From Meandrina meandrites (lineage: Eukaryota > Cnidaria > Anthozoa > Scleractinia > Meandrinidae): a DNA stretch of 64,000 bases. Made by a program: the position numbers and the translations under genes. The notes under the pieces are model-generated. The model made no database searches. It had not been told where the DNA came from and saw only the letters and a list, made by a program, of their open reading frames with translations. Where the stretch lies: NCBI GenBank assembly GCA_963693305.1, contig OY855913.1, positions 16,700,984-16,764,983 of the forward strand. Direction: 5' to 3'. Positions 11,644 through 22,328 of this stretch are shown in pieces. Each line of letters opens with the position of its first letter. Position 1 is the first letter of the stretch.

Positions 11644-12915
11644 CTGTTGAATGAAATACTGAAGAGAGCCTCAAGACTCTTAACGAACCAATGAGTGTAA
11701 CAGATAAAAGTACTGTTGAATTGAATACTAAAGAGAGCCTCAGGACTCCAAACAAACCAATGAGTGTAACAGATAAAAGAACTGTTGAATGGAATACTGA
11801 AGAGAGCCTCAAGACTCCAAACGAACCAATGAGTGTAACAGATAAAAGAACTGTTGAATGGAACACTGAAGAGAGCCTCAAGACTCCAAACGAACCAGTG
11901 AGTGTAACAGACAAAAGTACTGTTGAATTGAATACTGAGGAGAGCCTCAAGACTCCAAACGAACCAATGAGTGTAAAAGATAAAAGAACTGTTGAATGGA
12001 ACACTGAAGAGAGCCTCAGGACTCCAAACGAACCAATGAGTGTAACAGATAAAAGAACTGTTGAATGGAACACTGAAGAGAGCCTCAGGACTCCAAACGA
12101 ACTAATGAGTGTAACAGATAAAAGTACTGTTGAATGGAATACTGAAGAGAGCCTCAAGACTCCAAACGAACCAATGAGTGTAACAGATAAAAGTACTGTT
12201 GAATGGAATACTGAAGAGAGCCTCAAGACTCCAAATGAACCAATGAGTGTAACAGATAAAAGTACTGTTGAATGGAATACTGAAGAGAGCCTCAAGACTC
12301 TTAACGAACCAATGAGTGTAAAAGATAAAAGTACTGTTGAATTGAATACTGAGGAGAGCCTCAAGACTCCAAACGAACCAATGAGTGTAAAAGATAAAAG
12401 AACTGTTGAATGGAATACTGAAGAGAGCCTCAAGACTCCAAACGAACCAATGAGTGTAAAAGATAAAAGAACTGTTGAATGGAATGCTGAATAGAGCCTC
12501 AAGACTCCAAACGAACCAATGAGTGTAACTGATAAATGTACTGTTGAATGGAATACTGAAGAGAGCCTCAAGACTCTTAACGAACCAATGAGTGTAAAAG
12601 ATAAAAGTACTGTTGAATTGAATACTGAGGAGAGCCTCAAGACTCCAAACGAACCAATGAGTGTAAAAGATAAAAGAACTGTTGAATGGAATACTGAAGA
12701 GAGCCTCAAGACTCCAAACGAACCAATGAGTGTAAAAGATAAAAGAACTGTTGAATGGAATACTGAAGAGAGCCTCAGGACTCCAAACGAACCAATGAGT
12801 GTAACTGATAAATGTACTGTTGAATGGAATACTGAAGAGAGCATCAAGACTCCAAACGAACCAATGAGTGAAAGAGATAAAAGTACTGTTGAATGGGATA
12901 CTGAATACTGAATAC
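11644..12915 (+). repeat. 69-bp minisatellite, block 3 (about 18 units)
   Basis: About 18 units continue the array after the MITE. The plus frame is open 11691-12494, closed by a point change to TAG (GCTGAATAG), then open again 12519-12911. The minus strand is open for 403 codons (11636-12847). A higher-order pattern is visible: variants such as ACTCTTAACGAACC, AATTGAATACTGAGG and AAAAGAACTG recur in the same order, suggesting multi-unit duplications. The array ends in a short GATACTGAATACTGAATACT slippage tract. Confidence 0.95.
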
Positions 12916-13104
12916 TGAATTCTTTTTCTTGCCACCTTATTACGCATTTTTATTCTGTAACTTTTCACACATTTTGTATCATTCATTAAAGGCTGTAGTT
13001 TGGCACCCGAAAGCTCATTTTTATGAATTTTTTAACCAGAGAACGTCTTAATTTTTAATTATCATGAACCCTGGTTACTCTTCTATTTTTAAGATTAAAG
13101 TACT

Positions 13105-13345
13105 GTTAAATTGGATACTGAACCTCAAGACTCCAAACGAACCATTGAGTGTAACAGATAAAAGTACTGTTGAAGGGAATACTGAAGAGAGCCTCAGGAC
13201 TCCAAACGAACAAATGAGTGTAAAAGATAAAAGAACTGTCGAATGGAATACTGAAGAGAGCCTCAAGACTCCAAACGAACCAATGAGTGTAACAGATAAA
13301 AGCACTGTTGCATGGGTTACTGAAGAGAGCCTCAAAACTCCAAAT
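13105..13345 (+). repeat. 69-bp minisatellite, block 4 (about 4 units)
   Basis: Four further units, separated from block 3 by about 190 bp of unrelated AT-rich sequence. The last unit diverges and runs straight into the first copy of the 0.41-kb duplicated block. An isolated unit recurs at 13768-13850. Confidence 0.9.
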
Positions 13346-13355
13346 GAGCCAAAGT

Positions 13356-14420
13356 TGAACAACAGTGTACAATTGTTGGTTTTGTTGCTCATGTTACAGT
13401 GGCTGATTTTTCCTACGCAACAAGGACCCAAATTCATCTTGAGACTACAAGGCAACATTTACTACAGTTTACAGTTTAAAGAAATTAACAGTTTACAAAC
13501 TATATTTGTATTTTGTTGTTATTGTTGCTCATGTTCCCAATGTGTTTCTCATTTTTTTTTTTTTTTTTACACAGTAAACTTCAAAATCAAAAAGACGTGA
13601 AGAAGTTTGGAGGTGAAAAGCCAACTGTGACTACTAAAGTTAAAAGAAATACGCTTATAAGCTTCAATTTGTAATTTGGTCTTGTTATTTAATAAAGTTT
13701 TATTATCTTTGTGTTTAATTTCCTTAATTTGTTACATTTACTTAACACATTTTGGTTTTGACAGTTTTGAATTGAATGCTGAAGAGAGCCTCAAGACTCC
13801 AAACGAACCATTGTGTGAAACAGATATAAAAGTACTGTTGAATGGAATGCTCTTGTTGCTCATGTTCTCAAATGTAACAGTGCTCTAGATTATGACTCTG
13901 TAGAAAAACCTTGTTGAAGTTTACATGTAATGGCATACATGTAAATGCAATAACATTATTCATCTCTTGACTCTGCAATGAAAAATTGACAGTAACTACA
14001 CTTTAAAGTGAACAACATTGTACAATTGTTGCTATTGTTGCTCATGTTACAGTGACTGATTTTTGCTACGCAACAGAGACCCAGATTCATCTTGAGACTA
14101 CAAAGGCAACATTTGCTACAGTTTACAGGTTAAAGAAAGTAACAGTTTACAAACTTTATTTGTATTTTGTTATTGTTGCTCATGTTCCCAAAGTGTTTCT
14201 GATTTTTTTCTACACAGTAAACTACAAAATCAAAAAAATGAAGACGTTTGGAGGTGAAAAGCCAACTGTGACTACTAAAGTTAAAAGAAATACGCATACA
14301 AACTTCAATTTGTAATTTGGTCTTGTTATTTAATAAAGTTTCATTATCTTTGTGTCATTGGTTTAATTTGCTTAATTTGTTACATTTACTTAACACATTT
14401 TGGTTTTGACAGTTTCAATT
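13356..14420 (+). repeat. Tandem duplication of a 0.41-kb exon-like block
   Basis: 13356-13765 and 14009-14420 are clearly homologous. Each holds a TTGCTCATGTTACAG acceptor-like site followed by a short open piece (TQIHLETT), then a second acceptor-like ACACAG. After that comes a terminal exon-like piece (FGGEKPTVTTKVKRNT) ending in TAA, with AATAAA just downstream (near 13691 and 14332). Copy 2 carries small indels before FGGEK that shift the frame relative to copy 1. It reads like the duplicated 3' end of a gene whose internal exons may be the 69-bp units. That link is inferred from adjacency and from a TTTTGACAG acceptor immediately before the single unit at 13768. Confidence 0.75.
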
Positions 14421-14879
14421 ATAAACTCACAAACTCGCAACTCATAAACTCTCTTAGAAGCTGCCTTGCGGAAAAATGCCCCCACTTATTACTTACTTAC
14501 AATACACCATGCCTGTCGAGGATGGAAGTTCATCAGTCCCACAGATGCCAACTTCCAGGAATGCAACTGACAGCTAGATAGGCCAAGTTCAGGTTAAGCA
14601 TCAGTGTGGACCCAGACAGTTAATGAACACATGAGGCAGCCACCAGTACCAAAGCATCAGTCTGAGGATGCCCTCATAAACGCTTTTCAAGAAAAGAAGA
14701 ATTGCTGCATACAGAAGAGCTCGGTCATATCAAAGAAATAAAAGTCATCTCCTCATTGGTTCAATTACTGCAGAAGTTTGCAGGGCCATGCATGTACCCA
14801 GGGGTACACTCACTGGACTACAGCAGAATACTCACTGTGTGGTAGCTGTGCAGTAATTTGATGGAAATGTCCAGCAGGG

Positions 14880-17107
14880 TACAAGGGAAGGTTTTCTACA
14901 TCAGGGGATGTGAATGGCATGCTGTCAAATAACCTCCAAGCTTCAGCCGCAGTTCTTACATCAGAAATCAATTTTTCAAACATTGAAAATTTTGCAAAGC
15001 ACCTAGGACTAGATTCATTCCAGCCTCAACTTTCTAAAGAGTTCAGAAACTGTATTGTGCCCCTGTAATTGATGAGTGATGGCAAAACATGAGAGAAGAA
15101 TTGTGGACACAATTTGCCAATGAGAAGCTTTTTGTAGACGATGATGGCCAGTGCAATTCTCCTGGCTTTAATTTTCAGCCAAAAACCATTGCTACTACAA
15201 TGCAGGACATAAATGTTGCCAGGCTTGGCACAATTGTGGGCGAAATGACTGCTAGCATTACTTCCCAACTCGTTAAGATTTGACTTGGCTTATTGTCATT
15301 TCAACGTATCATTAAGCTTTTCTGTACTTTTTTTTTTAATTGTGATATAATGTTATTATTACCACCGTTTGCATTGATACGCGATTATCCATCGAAACAC
15401 CCGCGGAAACGTTTACAAGATTTCCATCAATCAAAGTTTGAAGGGGTTTCTGCCAACATTTCAGGCGAGTGATCACAAAAGTGAACTGGCGAAAAATAAA
15501 TTTTATTCCGCAGCCAAAAGTTAGTGAAAGACACCTGCTTTGAATTCACTATTGTAAAGGAAAAGCTGTCAGAGTGCCATGACGAATTTCAACACGTCCC
15601 CACCAATCATCCTGACCACCCAGTTAAGGTTATAGCAGGTGACCCAGTCTTTGTGAATCCAAATTCATCAGATGCACTTTAAGGAAGTGTTGCATAAAGT
15701 TGGCATGGCATCCAACGTGACGCACTACAATCCACATGATCTCAAGCTCAAGAGTGGTTCAACATCATGATGGATGGTTTGCCCTACCTAGTGTGCAGGG
15801 GTGTTATTGATGATGTTCTGCTTTGTTCTTAATATGGGAAGGAGGTTAAAAAGGCAAGTGTAAGTGAACATTGTATCAAGAACCATCAGGGGAAGAAGTG
15901 TAATACTGTGCAGGAATTTGATTGGGTTGTGCTTCGCACTGGCAAGCCTCATTTAGAAATGAACATGGCACATCATTTTATTGACTTGATCTGGGATATA
16001 TTCCTCTCCAAACTCAGAAGTATATGGGTGGGTTCTGATCATCACAAGACAATAGGTGCGGTTACACGGGGCACTTTAACCGTGGGAATTGCCCTTTTAC
16101 CACGGGAAACTGTATTTACTAGTGTGACCGACGTTTCCCGAGGTAAATTTCCCGTTTTTAATATCCATGGATACGTCAAAAAGATCACACAAAGCGCCCA
16201 AGACATTTACCGTGGTAAGTTGCAATGGTGTTTTGATGCCCAAGGAACAAAAGCCAATCACAATGCTCCGTTTGACAGCAACAAGTAACCGCAAAGTTTC
16301 TTTGCAGCTTTCATTCACGCCAAATGACAAACCCATTCGTGCCGGAATTAGTAACTGCTTTGAGACGGTGGATCTGTCGGAATTTCGGGCAATGCTGTGA
16401 GTATTTTATGCATTTCAATTGATTTCTCCACCTGTTTACTAGACCGGCTACTTTAACAACGGCTAAAACCGAAATTTTTTATTCTTGTTAGAAATTCGAA
16501 AATATATGGTGATTTGTACAATGGAGTTCTCTTTAACCGCCAATACCAGACACACGAACATCAACCTGTACCGTCCAACTTATTAGTCTTTCCTGGTTAT
16601 CAGCAATGTCAGCAGTTTCACCCTAATGTACAGTATATAATAGTCCCAGTGAAAGCCCGTCGGGTTCCTCAGGTTCTGGCTCAGAGAATGTAAATAAATG
16701 GTGGGAAGCGACCGAAGTCAAGATCCTTATCTCTGCATACAAAGACCACCAAGAAAATCTAAAGAACTCCAAGAGTAGTAAGGGGAACAAATCTGTATGG
16801 GAGAAGATTTTTGACACTTTGACTGAACATTGCAAAACGGCTGGCATTGGAAGTTCCAGAAGTTTAACTTGTGAAAGACGTTTGTTTTACCTTGGGAAAT
16901 TCCTATTCACATGTAACCGCTGGAACCATGGTATACTAAAACCCAAGTGTGATGTACCGCGGGAAAATTTACCACGGGAATGCCATTTACCGTGCCGTGT
17001 GCAACTGCACCTAATGTCGGTGTTGAGGGAAGAACATATTGGATTGTGGAAAGAGATGTTAATCCCTTACATTAGGGGCAGGCTCACATCAGGCTTTAAC
17101 TTCTGTT
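14880..17107 (+). pseudogene. Transposase-like family, N-terminal part (degenerate, interrupted)
   Basis: Pieces of one large protein family lie in order: 14882-15070 (INFSNIENFAKHLGLDSFQP, EFRNCIVP) and 15089-15283 (FVDDDGQCNSPGFNF). The D-G-x-C-x-SPG pattern in the second resembles the first catalytic Asp block of a DDE-type transposase. They are followed by 15530-15690 (FEFTIVKEKLSECHDEFQ, GDPVFVNPNSS), 15760-15830 (MMDGLPYLVCRGVIDD), and 15908-16054 (EFDWVVLRTGKPHLEMNM). Removing the 957-bp element at 16055-17011 with one TA restores the reading frame into 17014-17107 (REEHIGLWKEMLIPYIRGRL). Stops and frameshifts elsewhere show decay. The C-terminal part of the same family lies at 19880-21000. 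From memory, similar unnamed proteins are numerous in cnidarian genomes. Function as a transposase is inference. Confidence 0.55.
16055..17011. mobile_element. Non-autonomous DNA transposon carrying a Myb/SANT-like exon
   Basis: Imperfect inverted ends (GGTGCGGTTACACGGGGCAC at left; complement of GGTGCAGTTGCACACGGCAC at right) are flanked by TA (16053-16054, 17012-17013). Sub-terminal TTTACCACGGGAA-like motifs recur in both halves. Inside, at about 16660-16870, a frame on the plus strand reads NKWWEATEVKILISAYKDHQ, then KGNKSVWEKIFDTLTEHC. This matches the three-helix Myb/SANT-like (trihelix) fold used by the accessory DNA-binding protein of PIF/Harbinger elements. No DDE transposase is present. 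Superfamily is a guess from the SANT-like exon, and the two-base target differs from the usual three-base Harbinger target. Confidence 0.75.
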
Positions 17108-17456
17108 AACGGTCACCACATGGATGAATGAAATTGGCTGTAAGAGCGTCAGATATAGATTCATCTTTGGAATGATGTGGACCTATCTCATCACTGTCAT
17201 GGTGTTCTGTATAAGTGTGAGATGAAACAACAGTTCCTCTATCACCACAGGACAGTTATCATTTGCACCTTTGTTCCACAGAAGTAGCTCATCGAAATAT
17301 GCATTAACAGATCTACACAACAGGTTTGTATTATCAAACTGTTGCAATGAAAAGCCCACGTTTACCCACTCGCTTTGTGGCCATTTTTATTGCTTAACTT
17401 TTTTTATCCATATGGCAACGGTTAGTGTTTTATCATGACTTGGGATTTCATCCAAG

Positions 17457-18658
17457 ATGGCGTCCAGAGGAGGTGATGATTCCACTTGTGAAGATGTGAA
17501 CTTGAAAGAGCTAAACAAGTCCATCAACAAACTTAGTATTCATGGTAGGTTATGAAATGACAAGATGTGAATTTTCTGTGTATAGAAAGATTAAATACTC
17601 AAGATATGAATCAAGATTGTATTAGGTTTTAGCAGAAGGTTTATTATCTCAGACGATGATGCTGATCATAATATACCCAAAACAAGCACTCCAGTGAAAG
17701 AACAAAGAAGAATTGCCAGTCAGTTCGATCAGCCAAGTAATGAAGGTAATGTGGAAGGTGATAAAAATCACAGAACAGGAACAAAACACGATTTGACTCC
17801 TGGCTCCAAGCAGAACCCAAATCAGTCAAAGTCTAAACATTCTCTTGTTGGTAAGGTTACATATAGCTTTAGAAATCATTTGTTTATTATCAACATGAAG
17901 AAACCTCAATTCGAATTTATTTTTAGCCATTTATGTATGGGAACACATAAGATTTATTTTATATAAATTTATGCATCTTATCTAGAGACCAAAGAAAAGG
18001 AGGGGTAGTTTTAAGCAAAGATTTCACTTGCACTGTGTCACTCCCGACTCCCCTTGGGAGATTTTTGTCGGCCATGTGACGTGACCATTGAACTTAAGTC
18101 ACCATGTGTTCAAGTAAGCGAGTGTTTTGAATCACAGGAGTTAGTCAAAAGTTGTTGTGCCATTCATTTAGCTCGAAGCAAACAGTTTGAAAACCCCACT
18201 CACACGTATACATTCACACCCGTATGCCTTTGATGGAAGCGAAGAGTTTTATTCAAGTTGTTGTGACTTTGTTCATCAACCAAAGCTGTGCAGTCGATAT
18301 GTGCCTTTTGAGCTTGAGCCCATTGTGAGTTATGAGTTTTCAGTGTTTGTTTGAGAGGAAATAAAGACAGGTACTACGGTACTGACACTGTGCATTCAGT
18401 AATGTTCGATGCATTTTGAAATTGCTCCTTTTGATACACCTTGTAGGTGGCAAGCCATCTGGGAAGGGAGTTGTTCAAAGAAGGACTATACTTGAGGGTG
18501 GTGCAACTGCTGGATTTGCATGGAAAGACGATTTCAAAGTCAGCTGTGACTCTGTACTGGCCAATGTCAATCTTGGCAGTGACTCTGTTGCATTGCTTAC
18601 AAGAGCAGTAAAACATGTATTCCCATGGGTATCTACCTGGCGGGATAAGGATGGTTGA
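17457..18658 (+). CDS. Three-exon gene, unknown function (165 aa)
   Basis: The exons are 17457-17544, 17653-17850 and 18447-18658, joined by GT-AG introns that are all phase 1 (donors GTAGGT and GTAAGG; acceptors CTCAG and TTGTAG). The start MASRGGDDSTCEDVNLKELN is acidic. Exon 2 is hydrophilic and disordered-looking, with a TSTPVKE motif, and ends KSKHSL. Exon 3 is more structured (GVVQRRTILEGGATAGFAWK, then SDSVALLTRAVKHVFPWVST) and ends in TGA. Exons 1 and 2 have a decayed counterpart at 5123-5446 sharing the phase-1 donor and TSTPVK. The gene lies between two parts of a transposase-like family, so it may be a captured or co-amplified gene. No known domain is recognised. Confidence comes from the frame-consistent splicing, not from homology. 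Confidence 0.6.
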
Positions 18659-19089
18659 TCCACTACAATTTAAAGACATACATGTACTTATACAATGGAA
18701 ATTATAAAGTTTTATATAAAATTGGATGTAAAGTTTAGCCATGTCTTTATCAGATATGAAGACGCTCTTTAAACATTAATTTCTTTTGTATTTTCTTTAT
18801 GAATGATTTATGAGTTTTTGAATGCATCCTTAAATGGTTAAGTCTGAAGCCTTGCTTTAAATATGGCTCCTGGTGGAGTTTGCCTAATATGTAATGATTA
18901 TGTGTTAGATAGTTAAGGTCCTGATACCACTAAAATCATTGAGTAAATTAATGCTACTTTGTTGATTTGGCGGTTACTTACTATCATTTATCATAAACTC
19001 TCTTCTGCTACACATGAATGTTCAACATTAATTTTATTTTGTTGCCTTTAAAGTAACTATTGCTTTATTTGTTGTTATTGTATACATAG

Positions 19090-19322
19090 CTGACGTGGTT
19101 AATATCCAGCAGAAACTGTTAGCAACAGAGGAGGTTTTGAGGCAAGCTTGCGAGTGGTTGACCATTGCCACTGAGGGTATGGCTGAAGTGCAAGTGCTTC
19201 TGGCTGAATTCACTAGGGAGGCCCGGGAAAGAGACCAGCTCATGAAAACACTTTTGAACAATTTTAGACCAAACTCGCCAATGCCTGGGTTGTTGATCAC
19301 GCCAGGTCGACAACGCAACTGA
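19090..19322 (+). CDS. Candidate alternative terminal exon of the 17457 gene
   Basis: An acceptor (TATACATAG, AG at 19088-19089) opens a frame of phase 1. It could therefore be joined directly to exon 2 (ending 17850) in place of exon 3. It encodes ADVVNIQQKLLATEEVLRQA, a coiled-coil-like helical stretch (MAEVQVLLAEFTREARERDQ) and a tail ending TPGRQRN, then TGA. AATAAA follows at about 19795. It could also be an exon of the adjacent transposase-like family. Splicing is inferred. Confidence 0.4.
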
Positions 19323-19879
19323 CAGAAGTAATTGTCAAAGAAATGAAAACTCTGGAGGAAATTTGTAACCTTGGAGTCAGAGGCTGTCAAGATGTGGATG
19401 TTGCTGAACTTATTTCGCCTACTATATTTTAAGAATTTGTTAGTGCTGTTTCAGACAAATGTCTATTACTAAGGAACATTGTGGAGACATTACTAATCAG
19501 CAACAGCACAGATAGAAATGTCAACAAAAACCAATAAGCAAAAATTGCTTAGTGGACATGCATCATGCCTTGGCCCTGGTATTGAATAGCAGAAACTCCA
19601 AGCACCTCAATGACTTCCCACTTTATTTTGACCTTCTCTGTGTTTTATATGGACAGGGAAAAAAAATCATTAACATGCATCAGTCAGTTGTAATGTCTTT
19701 TCTAAATTTTTAATATGTTTTAATTTGCTTTATTTATTTTAAACTGAATCATATAATTATACCTGACAAATGGATGTGAGACTTTTAATTAAAAAATAAA
19801 CCAGCTGTATCAAAATTCGTGAAAGAAACAAAAAGTAGAAACATTGGCTGAGTGCTATGCTTATGCATGTATGTTGTTT

Positions 19880-21000
19880 GCAGGAAGAATTTCATGAGCA
19901 GAAGAATGGCAAACTTTGAAAAGATCTTGGAGAAACATGCTCCCAGTAAAGCTCCAATGATATCTTTGCTGATGGATAACATCAACATGTACCGGGGAGG
20001 AGCACGTCATCAGACTGTTTAAGACCATCTCTCCAAAGATGTGGAACTTTACATCTGTGGTGCAATCATCCCGAACTGCAGTGGGCTGGAGGAATTGCTT
20101 CAAAATAAAGAAACTTGCCAGTTTGCACAGAAAGATGTCTCTACCCTTAAAGCTGCTGATCTCTTTATTGGTATGTTTAATTAACAGAGTGTACTTTTGT
20201 GGTAGCATCACACTTTGGTACATGCACATGGTATTGAAATGTTCTTGAAACTGTAATAATACTTTATGCCATGTTTTCATCTGATTATTGCCAAGTCCTT
20301 TCAACCAAAAATGCATTAGCCACCAGCCCAGGGTAACCTGTCCATACATGTATCTCTGTTTTGATCACAACTGTTTTACTTCGTGATATGTACATGTTGC
20401 TTTGTCCAATTACAACATAACAACATTAGAAAAAGTAAATTTTTTCAACTTAGTAACAAGATTGTACTTCCATTTAGATTCCAATCCTGAGCAGTTAAAA
20501 GTATTTGACGGGCCCAGAGATCAGTACCTGGTAAAGCTGTTTGATGTTGGTCTCAATCATGTCCACCTGTCCGAAAAAACAATTGGTGCAATGAGTGAAC
20601 AAGAGTTCCACACCTGGTTAAAAACTTGTAACTTACAGGAGAGCAACTTTATCTCAGTGCAAGTTCCAAAAATCAGCTCCCAAAATGTCACACCAAGGAG
20701 CAACTAATACAATTGTTCTTCCTCTTTCAATTGAGAATAATGCAACCATTACTGGAACTTCTGCAATACTGGAACACTTTGGTCAAGAATTCAACATTCA
20801 ATGTGCCCATGAAAAGGTGGTTTTGCCATATGATGAAAGTAACAAGTCCTTTGACATTGCAGCTGCTAGAAGGCACCATGATTTCTTGTATTCACTTCAA
20901 GAACACAAGGAGGAAATGATTCTTCTTCAAGAAGACTTGACAAGCCTTGAGAAACAACTCCCTGACATTGAGGAAGAAAGTGAAGAGCTAGAGATTGATT
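19880..21000 (+). pseudogene. Transposase-like family, C-terminal part
   Basis: The first piece, about 19885-20170, reads RRMANFEKILEKHAPSKAP, SLLMDNINMYRG (a possible catalytic Asp) and ELYICGAIIPNCSGLEELLQ. It contains an in-frame TAA near 20019 that needs a one-base shift, and it ends at a GTATGT donor near 20170. The next piece, 20477-20700, has an acceptor before DSNPEQLKVFDGPRDQYLVK and contains LFDVGLNHVHLSEKTIGAMS. The last, 20685-21000, overlaps it by a frameshift and reads LPLSIENNATITGTSAILEH, FGQEFNIQCAHEKVVL and a helical Glu-rich tail ending EELEID, then TGA. Order and content match the family whose N-terminal part is at 14880-17107. Stops and frameshifts indicate decay, though exon structure is partly kept. 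Confidence 0.5.
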
Positions 21001-21069
21001 GAAAACTTGAGAAAATTTTAAATTAACTGACAAAATGTGGCACGCAAATGAGACAGTTGATGCAGCAGC

Positions 21070-21240
21070 AGTTGTTGAATTTAACCAGTATTTACATGAA
21101 AACTGCAGTCTTTAGGAGAAGGCCAGTTGCCATCACAGAAATGGAAATTTTGCCATTAGTTCAGACACTGATAAATGCTGGGGTGAACCTAAATGTGAAG
21201 GAGAGATGTGGTGCTACACCACTAATTTTGGCTGTCATGG
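21070..21240 (+). pseudogene. Ankyrin-like repeat fragment
   Basis: The frame from about 21110 reads ILPLVQTLINAGVNLNVKER, then CGATPLILAVMEG. This is the consensus turn of an ankyrin repeat (L-x-AGVN-N-x-x-x-x-G-x-TPL-x-A). It is cut by a (CATC)n microsatellite. Such repeats mediate protein binding. Only one to two repeats are visible, so it is an exon or a fragment. Confidence 0.45.
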
Positions 21241-21246
21241 AAGGAG

Positions 21247-21286
21247 CATCCATCCATCCATCCATCCATCCATCCATCCATCCATC
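21247..21286. repeat. (CATC)n microsatellite
   Basis: About ten perfect tetranucleotide copies directly follow the ankyrin-like frame. Confidence 0.97.
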
Positions 21287-21732
21287 ATTTGTTTCAATTC
21301 CATATATATGCAGCTCTTTTTTGGTGACGATTATTCGGTAGATTAATTTACAATAAAATACTCTTAACTTGCTGTCCTTACAAATTTTGCTTATTCGTGA
21401 GAAGATCAACTCCCAATTAAGCAATTGCAGATTGAGATCTTTTTTCCCACTTCTTTGTTCCTGGTGGTTCAATTGTGGAGGCGTTTATACATGTAAAATA
21501 CATTTTATAAACGCATCTGTTTATAGTGTTGATGTGGTCCAAATGTAATTTTAAAGACTTTCAGTTGTATTTTACCTCTTAAGACCTCTTGTTTTCTGTT
21601 AACCTGTACCTTGACTGCAAAATAATTATGGCATTTTACCATCATTCCTGGTTTGTTTTTCAAGCCCTTACACCATCACTTCCATTTCTTGAATTTCAGA
21701 TAACACCATTTTAAGGTGTCAGTATACCTCAA

Positions 21733-22328
21733 TTGACCACCTCACCTTCTGGCACACAACTGCTCATCACAAGGGAAGAAAATAAGTATGACCCATTCTC
21801 ATTGGCCTGCTTTATCCCAGATGAAATGGGACTTATCCCAGGGACTTTAAGAAATATAGAGATGTACAGCAAATTGCAACAAAGGTGGTACACTTTGCAA
21901 GATGTTAAGGGTTCACAAACTGGCCAAGTGCAGTATTTCCTGAACAGGGAACTTCATCACCTATTGGAGTGTAGCAAGATAACTCACATAATTGAAGGGT
22001 AAATAAATTATTCAATACTCATTTCTATTTTGTTACTGTTTTACCCGGTGTTTTGCGCAAAGGCTGGTTATTCGCATACACTGTACCCGCACCAATATAC
22101 CCAGCAAATTTACAGCCAAACATTTTTGTTTTATCCCTCTCTTGTAGGATTGCATGTGGAGAACCAATGATTACTTCGCGCCCCCAAACGGATAAAAAAT
22201 ATCAAAGAAATAAACTGGCCGTCGGAGGAGCATGCATCCCAGCCACAGTTACTATCAAAGGACCACAAGAATTCCAAAATAAAGTGTTGAGTCATGTTTG
22301 TGCAACACTCACAGTGTGCAAAAATTGA
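21733..22328 (+). CDS. Two-exon gene fragment, weakly HIRAN-like
   Basis: Exon A runs to 21998 (QLLITREENKYDPFSLACFI, PDEMGLIPGTLRN) with a GTAAAT donor. Exon B starts at 22148 after the acceptor CTCTTGTAG. Both borders are phase 2 and the joined frame continues GIACGEPMITSRP, LAVGGACIPATVTIKGP, to a TGA at 22326. The pattern R-E-x-N-x-YDP-x-x-hydrophobic and the following short basic/hydrophobic segment recall HIRAN domains found in SNF2-type and transposon proteins, but key residues are not conclusive. Its start is not defined. A further open exon-like piece follows AG at about 22769 (SSESFHKLKLKVNPVWLHQE) and ends at TGA near 22895. Whether these belong together is unknown. Confidence 0.4.

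Noticed and set aside
10156..12986. Long minus-strand ORFs (285-403 codons) across the 69-bp array
   Set aside because: They follow automatically from a 69-bp unit without stops on that strand. There is no start context, splice site or polyadenylation evidence, and two overlapping frames are open at once.
9711..13345. CRISPR-like array
   Set aside because: Units are contiguous 69-bp tandem repeats without unique spacers, in eukaryotic DNA.
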